Shown: piece by piece, positions 1-6,968 of the stretch
Numbering within the stretch: the stretch's first letter is position 1
Layout: each line of letters opens with the position of its first letter
Made by a program: the position numbers and the translations under genes
Assembly (NCBI GenBank): GCA_030066475.1
Contig: JASJBO010000085.1
Location: 1 to 31,339 of the forward strand
DNA: 31,339 bases
Reading direction: 5' to 3'
From: Myxococcota bacterium
GTDB taxonomy: Bacteria; Myxococcota_A; UBA9160; PR03
Notes under the pieces: model-generated
What the model saw: only the letters and a program-made list of their open reading frames with translations
Databases searched by the model: none
What the model was told of the DNA's origin: nothing

Positions 1-1722
1 CTCTACCCGATCCAGTGGCACTACCCGCAGATCTTCCTGCCCCAGGCCTGGGACGTGACGACCGGCAGCAGCGACACCGTGGTGGCGGTGATCGACACCG
101 GCGTGCTCCGGGATCACCCCGATCTGCAGGGGTCGCTGCTCCGGGGCCCCGGCTCCGGCTACGACTTCATTCGGTCCCCCTCGCGGGCCGCGGACGGCGA
201 CGGCATCGACCCCGACTGGAACGATTCCGGCGACGACGACGCCGAGTCCCGGCAGAGCAGCTTCCACGGGACCCACGTGTCGGGCACGATCGCGGCCGCC
301 ACCGACAACGGGATCGGCGTGGCCGGCGTCAACTGGAACGCGCGCATCATGCCCCTGCGCGTGCTCGGGATCGGCGGCGGCCTCAGCTACGACATCCAGC
401 AGGCGGTGCGCTACGCCGCGGGCCTGCCGAACGACTCGGGCACCTTCCCCCAGCAGAGGGCCGACGTCATGAACCTCAGTCTGGGGGGCTTCGGGTCCTC
501 GCAGACCGAGCAGGACACCTACCTCGAGGCCCGCGCGGAGGGCGTGATCATCGTCGCCTCCGCCGGCAACAACGACAACGCGATCCCCTCGTACCCGGCT
601 TCCTACGACGGCGTGGTGTCGGTCAGTGCCACCAGCGTCCTGAACGAGCGGGCCAACTACTCGAGCTTCGGCCCCACGGTCGACGTCGCGGCGCCCGGCG
701 GCACGTGCTGTGGCGACCTCAACAACGACACCTACTTCGACATGGTGCTCAGCACGCTCGCGAACGACGCCGGGCCCGAGCTCGACTTCGGCTACCGGTA
801 CTACCAGGGAACCTCCATGGCGGCGCCCCACGTGTCCGGGGTCGTCTCGCTGATGAAGGGCCTCGACCCGGACCTGAGTCCCGAGGACTTCGACGCGTTG
901 CTGGTCGCGGGCGCCCTCACCGACGAGCTCGGTCCGCCCGGCCGCGACGACGAGTTCGGCTACGGGCTGATCAACGCCCAGAAGGCGGTGACGGCGGCCG
1001 GCGGACCGCCGACGGACACGGGGCTCCTGGTCGTGACGCCCAGCTCGCTCAACTTCGGGCTGGCCGCGAACACCCTCGACCTCTCCGTCCGCAACGGCGG
1101 GGACGGGCCGCTCTCGATCACGGGCACCCCGGACGACGCCGACTGGCTCGAGGTGAGCGCCGTCGACGTCGACGGCTCGGGCCTCGGAACCTACGAGGCC
1201 AGCGTCGATCGCACGGGTCTCTCGGCGGGCGCCTACCAGGCCACCATCACCGTCACCTCGACCGAGAACTCGCAGGACATCGCGGTGGTGATGGCCGTGG
1301 GCGATCCTCTCGCGGCGAACGCCGGGTTCCACTACGTGAGGCTGCGCGACCACGAGACCCTGGCGATCGTCGCGGAGCAGGGTCTGGCGGCCACCGCCGG
1401 CACCTACGACTTCAGCTTCACGGACGTGCCCCCGGGCGTGTACTTCCTGAGCGCCGGGAGCAACGCCGACAACGACGTGCGGCTGTGCGAGACGGGCGAG
1501 GCGTGCGGGGCCTATCCGGTGCTGAACGAGCCGACCCCGATCACGGTCGACCAGGACCTGGCCGACCTCGACTTCACCACCCGGTACCTGATCCCGCTTC
1601 CGGCCCCGGAGCCTTCGGCCGGCTTGCTCGACGCGGCGGCGGTGGCGGCCCTGGCGTGCCTGGTACGGAGGCGACGACGCCGAAGCAGAACGGGCCTGAC
1701 CGCCGACGACCAGACTCGCTGA
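1..1722 (+). CDS. Secreted subtilisin-like serine protease (S8) with PEP-CTERM tail, 5' partial
   Basis: The reading frame is open at base 1, so the N-terminus (signal peptide, propeptide) lies outside the window; 573 codons are visible. All subtilase motifs are present: catalytic Asp in VAVIDTGV (visible residue 32), His in FHGTHVSG (residue 89), oxyanion Asn in ASAGNND, and Ser in GTSMAAPHVSG (residue 272). An Ig/BACON-like domain follows the catalytic domain (about residues 341-435), then a small beta domain containing GVYFLSAGSNADND. The C-terminus reads PAPEPSAGLL, a hydrophobic stretch and RRRRRR, which is a PEP-CTERM signal. The protein should therefore be exported and handled by an exosortase. 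A further 12 residues follow the arginine cluster, more than usual for this signal. The first visible residues (LYPIQWHYPQI) match the region just before the catalytic domain in such enzymes, so little beyond the prodomain is missing. The substrate is unknown. Confidence 0.93.
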   Translation, partial: LYPIQWHYPQIFLPQAWDVTTGSSDTVVAVIDTGVLRDHPDLQGSLLRGPGSGYDFIRSPSRAADGDGIDPDWNDSGDDDAESRQSSFHGTHVSGTIAAATDNGIGVAGVNWNARIMPLRVLGIGGGLSYDIQQAVRYAAGLPNDSGTFPQQRADVMNLSLGGFGSSQTEQDTYLEARAEGVIIVASAGNNDNAIPSYPASYDGVVSVSATSVLNERANYSSFGPTVDVAAPGGTCCGDLNNDTYFDMVLSTLANDAGPELDFGYRYYQGTSMAAPHVSGVVSLMKGLDPDLSPEDFDALLVAGALTDELGPPGRDDEFGYGLINAQKAVTAAGGPPTDTGLLVVTPSSLNFGLAANTLDLSVRNGGDGPLSITGTPDDADWLEVSAVDVDGSGLGTYEASVDRTGLSAGAYQATITVTSTENSQDIAVVMAVGDPLAANAGFHYVRLRDHETLAIVAEQGLAATAGTYDFSFTDVPPGVYFLSAGSNADNDVRLCETGEACGAYPVLNEPTPITVDQDLADLDFTTRYLIPLPAPEPSAGLLDAAAVAALACLVRRRRRRSRTGLTADDQTR

Positions 1723-1800
1723 TGCCCTGCTCGCGTACCGGGACGAGGCCGCCGCGTGGGCGCCGATGTCGAAGTCCATCAGCCGCTCACGTGCGTCGAT

Positions 1801-1850
1801 TTGATATCAACGATTGACATCAAAACGACGATATCATAAATTGATATCTC
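1801..1850 (+). promoter_or_regulatory. Promoter and repeated operator of hicAB
   Basis: This is an AT-rich island in GC-rich DNA. TTGATATCAA (1801-1810) is a perfect palindrome. It is followed by TTGACATCAA (1814-1823), GATATCAT (1830-1837) and TTGATATC (1841-1848), so four related half or full sites lie within 50 bases. TTGACA (1814-1819) and TAAATT (1837-1842), 17 bp apart, form a good sigma-70 promoter inside the array. Transcription would then start almost at the ATG at 1852, which has no Shine-Dalgarno sequence, so hicA may be nearly leaderless. HicB antitoxins commonly bind palindromes over their own promoter; binding by this HicB is inferred. Confidence 0.7.
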
Positions 1851-1851
1851 G

Positions 1852-2115
1852 ATGAACAAGAGGCAGCGGCGCACGCTGGCCCGGGTCTTCGAGCGCCCGA
1901 CCCGCTCGGACGTTCGCTGGGACGAGCTGGCGTCGCTTTTGCGGGCGCTCGGCGCGGAAGAGCGCGAAGGCGCGGGCTCGCGAGTCCGGTTCGTCCTCGC
2001 TGGATCGATCCTGAGCCTGCACCGCCCGCACCCGAAGCCCGAGCTGCGGAAGTACGCCGTCGAGGACGTGCGGCAGTTCCTGGCGGCGCGCGGCATCGAG
2101 CCGGAGGAGGAATGA
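1852..2115 (+). CDS. hicA: HicA-type mRNA interferase toxin
   Basis: This is an 87-aa protein of usual HicA size. It begins MNKRQRRTLARVFERP and contains the conserved GSRVRFVLAG strand and the HRPHP motif, the place of the active-site histidine in this subfamily. HicA toxins have a double-stranded-RNA-binding-like fold and cleave mRNA in the cytoplasm when free of HicB. The stop codon (2113-2115) lies 1 nt before the hicB ATG, so the two genes are translationally linked. Nothing looks broken. The ATG at 1852 has no purine-rich site before it and probably sits at or near the transcript 5' end. The order toxin first, antitoxin second is the usual hicAB order. Confidence 0.9.
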   Translation: MNKRQRRTLARVFERPTRSDVRWDELASLLRALGAEEREGAGSRVRFVLAGSILSLHRPHPKPELRKYAVEDVRQFLAARGIEPEEE

Positions 2116-2116
2116 G

Positions 2117-2512
2117 ATGGACACCATGGAATACAAGGGATACCGGGGAGCCGTCCGCTACTCGGCGGATGACCACGTCCTGCATGGCCGAATCCTGGGG
2201 ATCGCGGACGTGGTGAACTTCGAGGGCGGCGACGTCGACGAGCTCGAGCAGGCCTTCCACGAGGCCGTCGACGACTACCTGGCGCTCTGCGAGAGGCTGG
2301 AGCGGGCACCCGATCGGGAATACTCGGGCCGGATCCCGCTTCGCATCGACGCCGCCCTGCACCGGCGCGTGGCCGTCGCAGCCGACTCGGAGGCGAAGAG
2401 CGTCAACGCCTGGATCGCCGAGACGCTGGAGGTCGCGACGCAGCCCCGCCGCCCCGACGCCGCGCGCAGCCCGAGGAAGCGGCGTGCTGCCGCTCGCAAG
2501 TCAACCGGTTGA
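2117..2512 (+). CDS. hicB: HicB-type antitoxin
   Basis: This is a 131-aa HicB protein. The N-terminal half (YKGYRGAVRYSADDHVLHGR to EAVDDYLALC) is the degraded RNase-H-like fold that binds and blocks HicA. The segment RIPLRIDAALHRRVAVAADS with SVNAWIAETLEVA is an Arc-like ribbon-helix-helix that should bind the repeats at 1801-1850. The last 20 residues are basic and low in complexity. A strong GGAGGAGG site at 2103-2110, inside the end of hicA, supports the ATG at 2117; a second in-frame ATG at 2126 is possible. A good ribosome site for the antitoxin and none for the toxin fits an excess of antitoxin. Confidence 0.92.
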   Translation: MDTMEYKGYRGAVRYSADDHVLHGRILGIADVVNFEGGDVDELEQAFHEAVDDYLALCERLERAPDREYSGRIPLRIDAALHRRVAVAADSEAKSVNAWIAETLEVATQPRRPDAARSPRKRRAAARKSTG

Positions 2513-2544
2513 CTCCGAGGATCCAGGGCCTCGGGAACGACGAG

Positions 2545-2565
2545 AGCCCTCGAGCTGGGAGGGCT
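2545..2565. terminator. Hairpin between convergent hicB and TPP-enzyme genes
   Basis: AGCCCTC (2545-2551) and GAGGGCT (2559-2565) form a perfect 7-bp stem with a 7-nt loop between two converging genes. It overlaps the stop codon of the minus-strand gene. There is no T-run, so intrinsic termination is uncertain. Confidence 0.45.
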
Positions 2566-4201
2566 ACCCCAGCGCGGGCCCGATCTTCGGGTCGGTGAGG
2601 ACGTTGACGCAGGCGGGGAGGCCCGAGTCGAGGGCGCGCTGGATGGCGGGGCCGAGGTCCTCGGGCTGCTCCACGAACTCGCCGTGGCCGCCCATGCCCT
2701 CGACGATCTTGTCGTAGCGGGCGGGCCCGAGGTCGCAGGCCGGCAGGGCCGCGCGGTCGTGCTTCTCGACGTCGCGCTTGATCATGCCCCAGCCCTGGTC
2801 GTTGCCGACGATGGCGACGATCGGGACGCCGTGGCGCGCGGCGGTCTCCATCTCCATGCAGGTGAACCCGAAGCTGCCGTCTCCGGTGGTCGCGATGACG
2901 CGCTTCTCGGGGTGCGCGAGCTGGGCGGCGATGGCGTAGGGCACGGCGACGCCGAGGCAGCCGAAGATGGACGAGGTGATCGAGAGGAACTGGCCCGGTC
3001 CGGGAGCGGGCAGCACGAGGTTGCCCCAGGCGCACATGTCGCCGCCGCCCACCGAGAGCACGGTGTCGGCGTCGACGAACTTCGAGATCTCGTGGAAGAG
3101 CCGCAGCGGGTGGATCGGAGTCTGCTCCGAGTGGAGCGCCGGCTCCATGACCCGCGCGAGCCCCGCGGCGCTCGCGCGCAGCTGCTCGATCCACTCCTTG
3201 TGGGAGGCCTTCGCGACGCCCGCCGTGAGCTGGCGGAGCACCACGCCGGCGTCGCCCACGATGCCCACCTCCGCCTCCCGACCGTTGGAGAAGGCCGAGG
3301 GCTCGACGTCCACGCGCACGATCTTCGTCGTCGGCGGCGCGTACTGGGCCTCGAAGGTGAAGCCGAAGCGGGAGCCGAACAGGATGATCAGGTCCGCCTG
3401 GGCCAGGGCGTTGCCCGTGACCGGGTTGGCGGGGATGCCGGCGGCGATGACGAGCGGATGGTCGTCCGGCACGCAGCCCCGCCCCGCCGCGCGGGTGAAC
3501 AGCGGCAGGTCGGCCCGCTCGACGAAGGCCTTGAGATCGTCCTGGGCCTGGGCCCACCAGACGCCCGCGCCGGCGACCACGACCGGCTTCTGCGCCCGAT
3601 CGATCAGCGCGATGGCCCGCTCGACGTCGTCCGGGTTGCCGGCGGGCAGCGAGCTCGCACCGGTCGAGGTGGGCATCTCCAGACCGGCCTCGTCGACCTC
3701 GGCGAAGAGCCGGTCCATGGGCGTCTCGAGGTAGACGGGTCCCGGGCGCCCGTGGGTGGCGTGGTGGATGGCCGTGTCGAAGTACTCGGGAATGCGCTCG
3801 GTCTCGAAGATCGAGCGGGCGTACTTGGTCATCGGCTTGACGATGTCGATCTGGTTGAAGTCCTGCAGCGCCCGCGTGTCGAACTGCTGGAGCGTCGCGC
3901 GTCCGCCGATGGCGAGCAGCGGCGAGGAGCCGGCGTAGGCATTGGCCACGCCCGTGAGCATGTTGGTGAAGCCGGGCCCCGCGGTGCCGACGCAGGCGGC
4001 GGGGCGGCCCGTCGTGAGGGCCCAGCCCTCGGCCATGTGGGCGCCGGACTCCTCGTGGCGCACGTCGATCACGCGGATGCCCTCGGCCTCGCAGCCCTCG
4101 AAGACGGGGTAGACGTGCCCGCCGATGATGCCGAAGAGGTGGTCGATTCCGTGGGTCTTCATGACCCGCGCGGCGAGCCTGCCGCCCGATACCCTGGCCA
4201 T
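2564..4201 (-). CDS. Thiamine-pyrophosphate-dependent enzyme, acetolactate synthase/2-hydroxyacyl-CoA lyase family
   Basis: The protein has 545 aa, the normal length of the three-domain pyruvate-oxidase-like family. The N-terminal PYR domain carries the catalytic glutamate in DVRHEESGAHMAEG (about residue 50) and GTAGPGFTNMLTGVANAY. The C-terminal PP domain has the TPP/Mg motif beginning GDGSFGF, ending in the GND that replaces the usual GNN. Such enzymes cleave or form C-C bonds next to a carbonyl. The sequence alone does not separate acetolactate synthase from oxalyl-CoA decarboxylase or 2-hydroxyacyl-CoA lyase, and no small regulatory subunit gene lies beside it, so a role in branched-chain amino acid synthesis is not assured. 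The ATG at 4199-4201 follows GAAGGGAG at suitable spacing. The frame stays open far upstream only because of high GC. Confidence 0.85.
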   Translation of the reverse strand: MARVSGGRLAARVMKTHGIDHLFGIIGGHVYPVFEGCEAEGIRVIDVRHEESGAHMAEGWALTTGRPAACVGTAGPGFTNMLTGVANAYAGSSPLLAIGGRATLQQFDTRALQDFNQIDIVKPMTKYARSIFETERIPEYFDTAIHHATHGRPGPVYLETPMDRLFAEVDEAGLEMPTSTGASSLPAGNPDDVERAIALIDRAQKPVVVAGAGVWWAQAQDDLKAFVERADLPLFTRAAGRGCVPDDHPLVIAAGIPANPVTGNALAQADLIILFGSRFGFTFEAQYAPPTTKIVRVDVEPSAFSNGREAEVGIVGDAGVVLRQLTAGVAKASHKEWIEQLRASAAGLARVMEPALHSEQTPIHPLRLFHEISKFVDADTVLSVGGGDMCAWGNLVLPAPGPGQFLSITSSIFGCLGVAVPYAIAAQLAHPEKRVIATTGDGSFGFTCMEMETAARHGVPIVAIVGNDQGWGMIKRDVEKHDRAALPACDLGPARYDKIVEGMGGHGEFVEQPEDLGPAIQRALDSGLPACVNVLTDPKIGPALG

Positions 4202-4284
4202 CTTCGCGCTCCCTTCGGTTCGCCTCGGACTCACCCTGGTTCCCTGCCCCTCCGACCGCTCGGCCAGACCGGGCTCACACACTG

Positions 4285-4290
4285 TACTAT
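4285..4290 (+). promoter_or_regulatory. Possible -10 element of the acyltransferase gene
   Basis: TACTAT lies about 30 bases upstream of the ATG at 4320 in the 118-bp divergent region 4202-4319. No clear -35 box is seen 17 bp upstream. A GGGGAG site at 4305-4310 serves translation. Confidence 0.3.
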
Positions 4291-4319
4291 CGGACCCGGG
4301 GTACGGGGAGCCAGCCGAG

Positions 4320-5195
4320 ATGGAGCAGGACGGCGCGAGAGGCGGCAAGCCCGGCGGGGGCCAGCAGGGGCTCGACCCGCGCGGCGTGGCGGTGCAGCGC
4401 TTCTTCGTCGGGCTGGGCGAGGCCTTCGCGCGTTGGACGCGCCTGGAGGTCGAGGGACCCGACCGGCTGCCCGATCCGCCCGCCCTGCTGGTGGCCAACC
4501 ACGGGTTCGGCGGGATCTTCGACCTGAACGGGTTCGCCCTCGCCACGATCATCGAGCGTCTCCGGCCCGCGAACGCGCAGTTCACGGTCCTCGTCCACCA
4601 GCTCGCGTGGACCCTGGGCATCGGGCCGTACCTCGAGCCGGCCGGGTGCCGGCCCGCCGGCCGCAACGCCGCCCGAGAGGCCCTCGAGGCCGGCCACTAC
4701 GTGCTGGTCCTGCCGGGCGGCGACCTCGATGGCTTCAAGAGCTTCTGGCATCGCAACGAGGTGGTCTTCGGACACCGCACCGGCTTCGCCCGGACCGCGC
4801 TGGAGGCCGGGGTCCCGATCCAGCCGCTGGTGGTCTCCGGCGCCGGCGAGACCCTGTTCGTCCTCTCCGACGGGCAGCGCCTGGCGAAGTGGATCGGGCT
4901 CGACCGGGTCGCGCGCCAGAAGACGATCCCGATCAGCGTCGCCCTTCCCTACGGGCTCAACGTGGGCCTGGCCGGGATGCTCCCGTACCTCCCGCTGCCG
5001 GCCAAGATGCGCGCCGCCGTCCTCGAGCCGATCCACGCGCGGGACGGCGAGACCGCGGACGAGCTGGCGACCCGCGTCCATCGGGCGATGAGCGACAAGC
5101 TCACCGAGCTGACCGAGGGACGCATCCCGTTCCTGGGGCTGCCCTGGCCGCAGCCGTGGGGGCGCAAGCGATCCGTCCCGCGGCAAGAGCCCTGA
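4320..5195 (+). CDS. PlsC-like glycerolipid acyltransferase (LPLAT family)
   Basis: This is a 291-aa protein. The acyltransferase motif I is seen as ANHGFGGIFD (residues 59-68). His and Asp are separated by six residues, not the four of classical NHx4D enzymes; this variant occurs in DAGAT-like and lysophospholipid-acyltransferase-like members. The glycerol-phosphate binding block is VLPGGDLDGFKSFWHRN followed by FGHRTGFARTALEAGVPIQP, as expected. The protein would move an acyl chain to a glycerol-based or related lipid at the inner membrane. No long transmembrane segment is present except weak hydrophobic stretches, so it is probably peripheral. ATG 4320 is preceded by GGGGAG. The gene is divergent from the TPP enzyme and has no functional partner next to it. 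Confidence 0.82.
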   Translation: MEQDGARGGKPGGGQQGLDPRGVAVQRFFVGLGEAFARWTRLEVEGPDRLPDPPALLVANHGFGGIFDLNGFALATIIERLRPANAQFTVLVHQLAWTLGIGPYLEPAGCRPAGRNAAREALEAGHYVLVLPGGDLDGFKSFWHRNEVVFGHRTGFARTALEAGVPIQPLVVSGAGETLFVLSDGQRLAKWIGLDRVARQKTIPISVALPYGLNVGLAGMLPYLPLPAKMRAAVLEPIHARDGETADELATRVHRAMSDKLTELTEGRIPFLGLPWPQPWGRKRSVPRQEP

Positions 5196-5233
5196 CTGCG
5201 CACGCTCGCCACCTGCGACTTGCCCCTGGTGAT

Positions 5234-5253
5234 CGATAGCCGATTGGCTATCG
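5234..5253. promoter_or_regulatory. Perfect 20-bp palindromic operator before the XRE gene
   Basis: CGATAGCC (5234-5241), GATT, GGCTATCG (5246-5253) is a perfect inverted repeat ending 7 nt before the ATG at 5261. Position and form fit an autoregulatory binding site for the XRE protein. No Shine-Dalgarno sequence fits between it and the start codon, so the message may be leaderless. Confidence 0.7.
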
Positions 5254-5260
5254 TAATCCC

Positions 5261-5587
5261 ATGTCGATCGCGAGCATCGTGCGGGAGGCTCGACGCCGGG
5301 CCGGACTCACCCAGGCGGCTCTGGCGGAGCGGGCGGGCGTCCCCCAGTCCACGGTCGGCAGGATCGAGTCGGGCGCGCGCACGCCGTCGACCGAGATGAT
5401 CGAGCGTCTGGTGCGGGCGGCAGGTCTGGAGGTCACCGTCTCGCTCGGCGAGCCCGACCCCGCCACGGACTCGATGTTCGAGCGCACGCTGCGCCGAACG
5501 CCCGCGCAACGGCTCGCCGATGCGACGCGGGCAGCGCGCTTCGTCCTGCGCGGCCGGCGTCAGGTCGCGGCCGCTGCCGATGGCTAG
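5261..5587 (+). CDS. XRE-family helix-turn-helix regulator, antitoxin-like
   Basis: This 108-aa protein has an N-terminal lambda-repressor-like helix-turn-helix (about residues 4-58; TQAALAERAGVPQSTVGRIE is the core) and a short C-terminal extension with TPAQRLADATRAARFVL. The gene overlaps the following nucleotidyltransferase gene by 8 nt, and the palindrome at 5234-5253 sits directly before it. This layout (small HTH protein, then a small nucleotidyltransferase, self-regulated) is that of a toxin-antitoxin-like pair, with the HTH protein as antitoxin and repressor. That role is inferred from context; the DNA-binding domain itself is clear. Confidence 0.85.
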   Translation: MSIASIVREARRRAGLTQAALAERAGVPQSTVGRIESGARTPSTEMIERLVRAAGLEVTVSLGEPDPATDSMFERTLRRTPAQRLADATRAARFVLRGRRQVAAAADG

Positions 5588-6095
5588 CCACGACTTCGAC
5601 CCGGAGCGCATGCTGGCGGCACTGGTGGAGGAAGAGGTCCGGTTCGTTCTGGTCGGCGGCATGGCGGCGGTGCTGCACGGGGACGTCGGAGTCACGGTCG
5701 ACCTCGACGTCGTGCCGGCGCGCGAGGCGCAGAACCTCGAGCACCTCGCGCGAGCCCTCCGCCGGCTCGGAGCCAGGGTTCGAACCGAGGGCGAGCCGGA
5801 CGGCCTGCCCTTCGACTGCTCGGCCGCGTTCTTCCGACACCTCGCTCCGGACGCGATCGTGCACCTCACCACCGAGGCGGGAGACCTGGACGTCACCTTC
5901 TGCCCGAGCGGAACGCAGGGCTTCGATGATCTCCGCCGCGACGCGCTCGAGATCGAGGCGGCCGATCGCATCCGCATCCTGGTGGCCTCGCTCGCCGACG
6001 TCATTCGCTCGAAGGAGGCTGCCGGCCGCGAGAAGGACCGGCTGGCCCTGCCTCGGCTCCGTCGGCTGCTCGATCGTCTCGAGGAGGGCGAGTGA
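5580..6095 (+). CDS. Small nucleotidyltransferase, probable toxin partner of the XRE gene
   Basis: This 171-aa protein has a Pol-beta-type minimal nucleotidyltransferase core. FVLVGGMAAVLHG (about residues 22-34) is the glycine-rich motif, VDLDV gives the DxD metal site, and LDVTF gives the third acidic strand. This is the AbiEii/MenT-like family, members of which modify tRNA or other targets with nucleotides. The ATG at 5580 lies inside the end of the XRE gene (8-nt overlap), showing co-translation. The stop TGA at 6093-6095 overlaps a GTG at 6092 that looks like the original start of the broken vapC, so the operon once held three genes. The catalytic residues are all present, so this toxin-like enzyme appears intact. 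The substrate is unknown. Confidence 0.8.
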   Translation: MASHDFDPERMLAALVEEEVRFVLVGGMAAVLHGDVGVTVDLDVVPAREAQNLEHLARALRRLGARVRTEGEPDGLPFDCSAAFFRHLAPDAIVHLTTEAGDLDVTFCPSGTQGFDDLRRDALEIEAADRIRILVASLADVIRSKEAAGREKDRLALPRLRRLLDRLEEGE

Positions 6096-6521
6096 TCGGA
6101 CGCAACGAGCGGCGCCGAGCGGAAGCGGCGCGCTGCGAGCGTCTGGTCGCTCGCGCTTCGCCGCGATCGGCGGGACGACGCGCCGCAGGTCGGCGCCCTC
6201 GAGCGCGCGCTGGCTGGGGCGGACCTGGTCGTGACGACGGGGCTGGTCTACCAGGAGCTGCTCCAGGGCTTCCGCGGCCCCCGCGACCAGGAGGCGATCG
6301 TGACCCGTTTCGCCGCCCTGCCCTTCCTGGCGCCGGACCGCCACGACCACTTCGAGGCGGCGCAGCTCCGCAACCGAGCGCGTCGCCGCGGCGTCCAGGT
6401 GGGCACCATCGACGCCATCCTGGCCCGGCTCTGCATCCGCTACGAGCTTCGACTGCTCACGACCGACGCAGACTTCGCCCGGATCGCCGAGCACGAGCCG
6501 CTGGAGCGCTGGACCCCGTAG
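6092..6521 (+). pseudogene. Disrupted VapC-type PIN-domain ribonuclease toxin
   Basis: The frame ending at 6521 encodes most of a PIN domain: VWSLALRRD, TTGLVYQELLQGF (second acidic residue), VGTIDAILA (third) and LLTTDADFARI (fourth). The 5' end is damaged. GTG-ATC at 6092-6097 looks like the original start, overlapping the previous stop as GTGA. The first PIN aspartate (Asp-Ala-Thr-Ser, 6099-6110) then lies in another frame, consistent with a 2-nt loss. Thirty extra nucleotides (6111-6140) separate that motif from Val-Trp; removing them gives the normal DATSVWSLALRRD. They consist of an imperfect 16-nt tandem repeat beginning AGCGGCGC (6108 and 6124). A start at GTG 6231 would give 96 aa without the first catalytic aspartate. 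No intact toxin can be read. Sequencing error in the frameshift is possible but would not explain the insertion. Confidence 0.75.
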
Positions 6522-6531
6522 CGGACCGCGC

Positions 6532-6603
6532 CTACGGAGCGATGAGTTCGAGCGAGGGGAAGTACGTCCGGTACCGGGTAGGATCGCGGGTGAGCAGCAC
6601 CAG
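6532..6603 (-). pseudogene. 3' stump of a second VapC PIN toxin
   Basis: Directly after the stop codon of the AbrB-type antitoxin gene, and in the same frame, 23 codons and a TAG remain. They begin LVLLTRDPTRYRTYFPS and end LELIAP. This is the typical C-terminal tail of a PIN-domain toxin (LLTRDPxRYRTYFP). About 100 codons carrying all but the last part of the active site are gone, so the toxin was deleted while its antitoxin remained. The stump meets the plus-strand vapC relic tail to tail with 10 nt between. Confidence 0.7.
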
Positions 6604-6843
6604 TCAGGAATCGCCCCGCGTGAGCGCCAGGACCTCGTCCGTGGTCATCCGGACGGATCCGTGGCCCTGCAGTCGCTCGACGATCGACTTCCCGCGGCGC
6701 CCCGCCTCCCTGGGGCGCCGGGCCTTGCGCATCCGGACGGTCTTCCCGGCGACCTCGAACTCCACCTCCGTGTTCGGCAGCAGCCCCAGCTTCTCACGGA
6801 TCTCGACCGGGATCGTCACTTGGCCCTTCGTCGTGATCTTCAT
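6604..6843 (-). CDS. AbrB/MazE-type antitoxin (VapB-like), toxin lost
   Basis: This 79-aa protein begins MKITTKGQVTIPVEIREKLG, the swapped-hairpin AbrB DNA-binding domain, followed by LLPNTEVEFEVAGKTVRM and a C-terminal tail (VRMTTDEVLALTRGDS) of the kind that wraps a PIN toxin. The gene is intact. A 7-bp inverted repeat lies just upstream of its start, and AGGTGG on the minus strand provides a weak ribosome site. Its cognate toxin downstream is reduced to the 23-codon stump at 6532-6603. The product may still repress its promoter or neutralise related VapC toxins elsewhere; the latter is inference. Confidence 0.88.
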   Translation of the reverse strand: MKITTKGQVTIPVEIREKLGLLPNTEVEFEVAGKTVRMRKARRPREAGRRGKSIVERLQGHGSVRMTTDEVLALTRGDS

Positions 6844-6844
6844 G

Positions 6845-6866
6845 GTATTGCCGCCACCTGCAATAC
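6845..6866. promoter_or_regulatory. Inverted-repeat operator of the AbrB-type antitoxin
   Basis: GTATTGC (6845-6851) and GCAATAC (6860-6866) are perfect inverted 7-mers separated by 8 nt, beginning 1 nt upstream of the antitoxin ATG (minus strand, 6843). The site covers the leader and possible -10 region (GATAGTAT on the minus strand). Autoregulation by the AbrB-type dimer is inferred. Confidence 0.6.
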
Positions 6867-6911
6867 TATCGAAAGACGCCCGGGAACGATCAGGAACTGG
6901 CGGGTACCCGG

Positions 6912-6968
6912 TCAGATGAGTAGAGGCGCGAGCTGGCGAGGAACGGATTCGTCAAGAAGGACGCGCAA
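6912..6968 (-). pseudogene. 5' stump of a DUF5615 PIN-like toxin
   Basis: A frame starting at TTG 6968, overlapping the end of the DUF433 gene by 17 nt, reads LRVLLDESVPRQLAPLLI and stops at TGA (6912-6914). RVLLDESVP is the conserved N-terminus, with an active-site aspartate, of DUF5615 PIN-like proteins (normally about 110 aa) that are encoded directly after DUF433 antitoxins. After the stop no frame continues the family. Only the first 18 codons of the toxin survive. Confidence 0.7.

Noticed and set aside
1724..1807. Short protein-like frame after the subtilase stop (DALLAYRDEAAAWAPMSKS)
   Set aside because: It reads like protein but is under 30 codons, has no start of its own, and matches no family I recognise; too little to call a relic.
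15..1817. A 600-codon plus-strand frame over the subtilase
   Set aside because: Arg/His-rich shadow in a different frame; the subtilase motifs are all in the frame open at base 1.
2684..5239. An 851-codon plus-strand frame opposite the TPP enzyme
   Set aside because: It is antisense to a clear enzyme gene, has no recognisable domain, and has the composition of a GC shadow.
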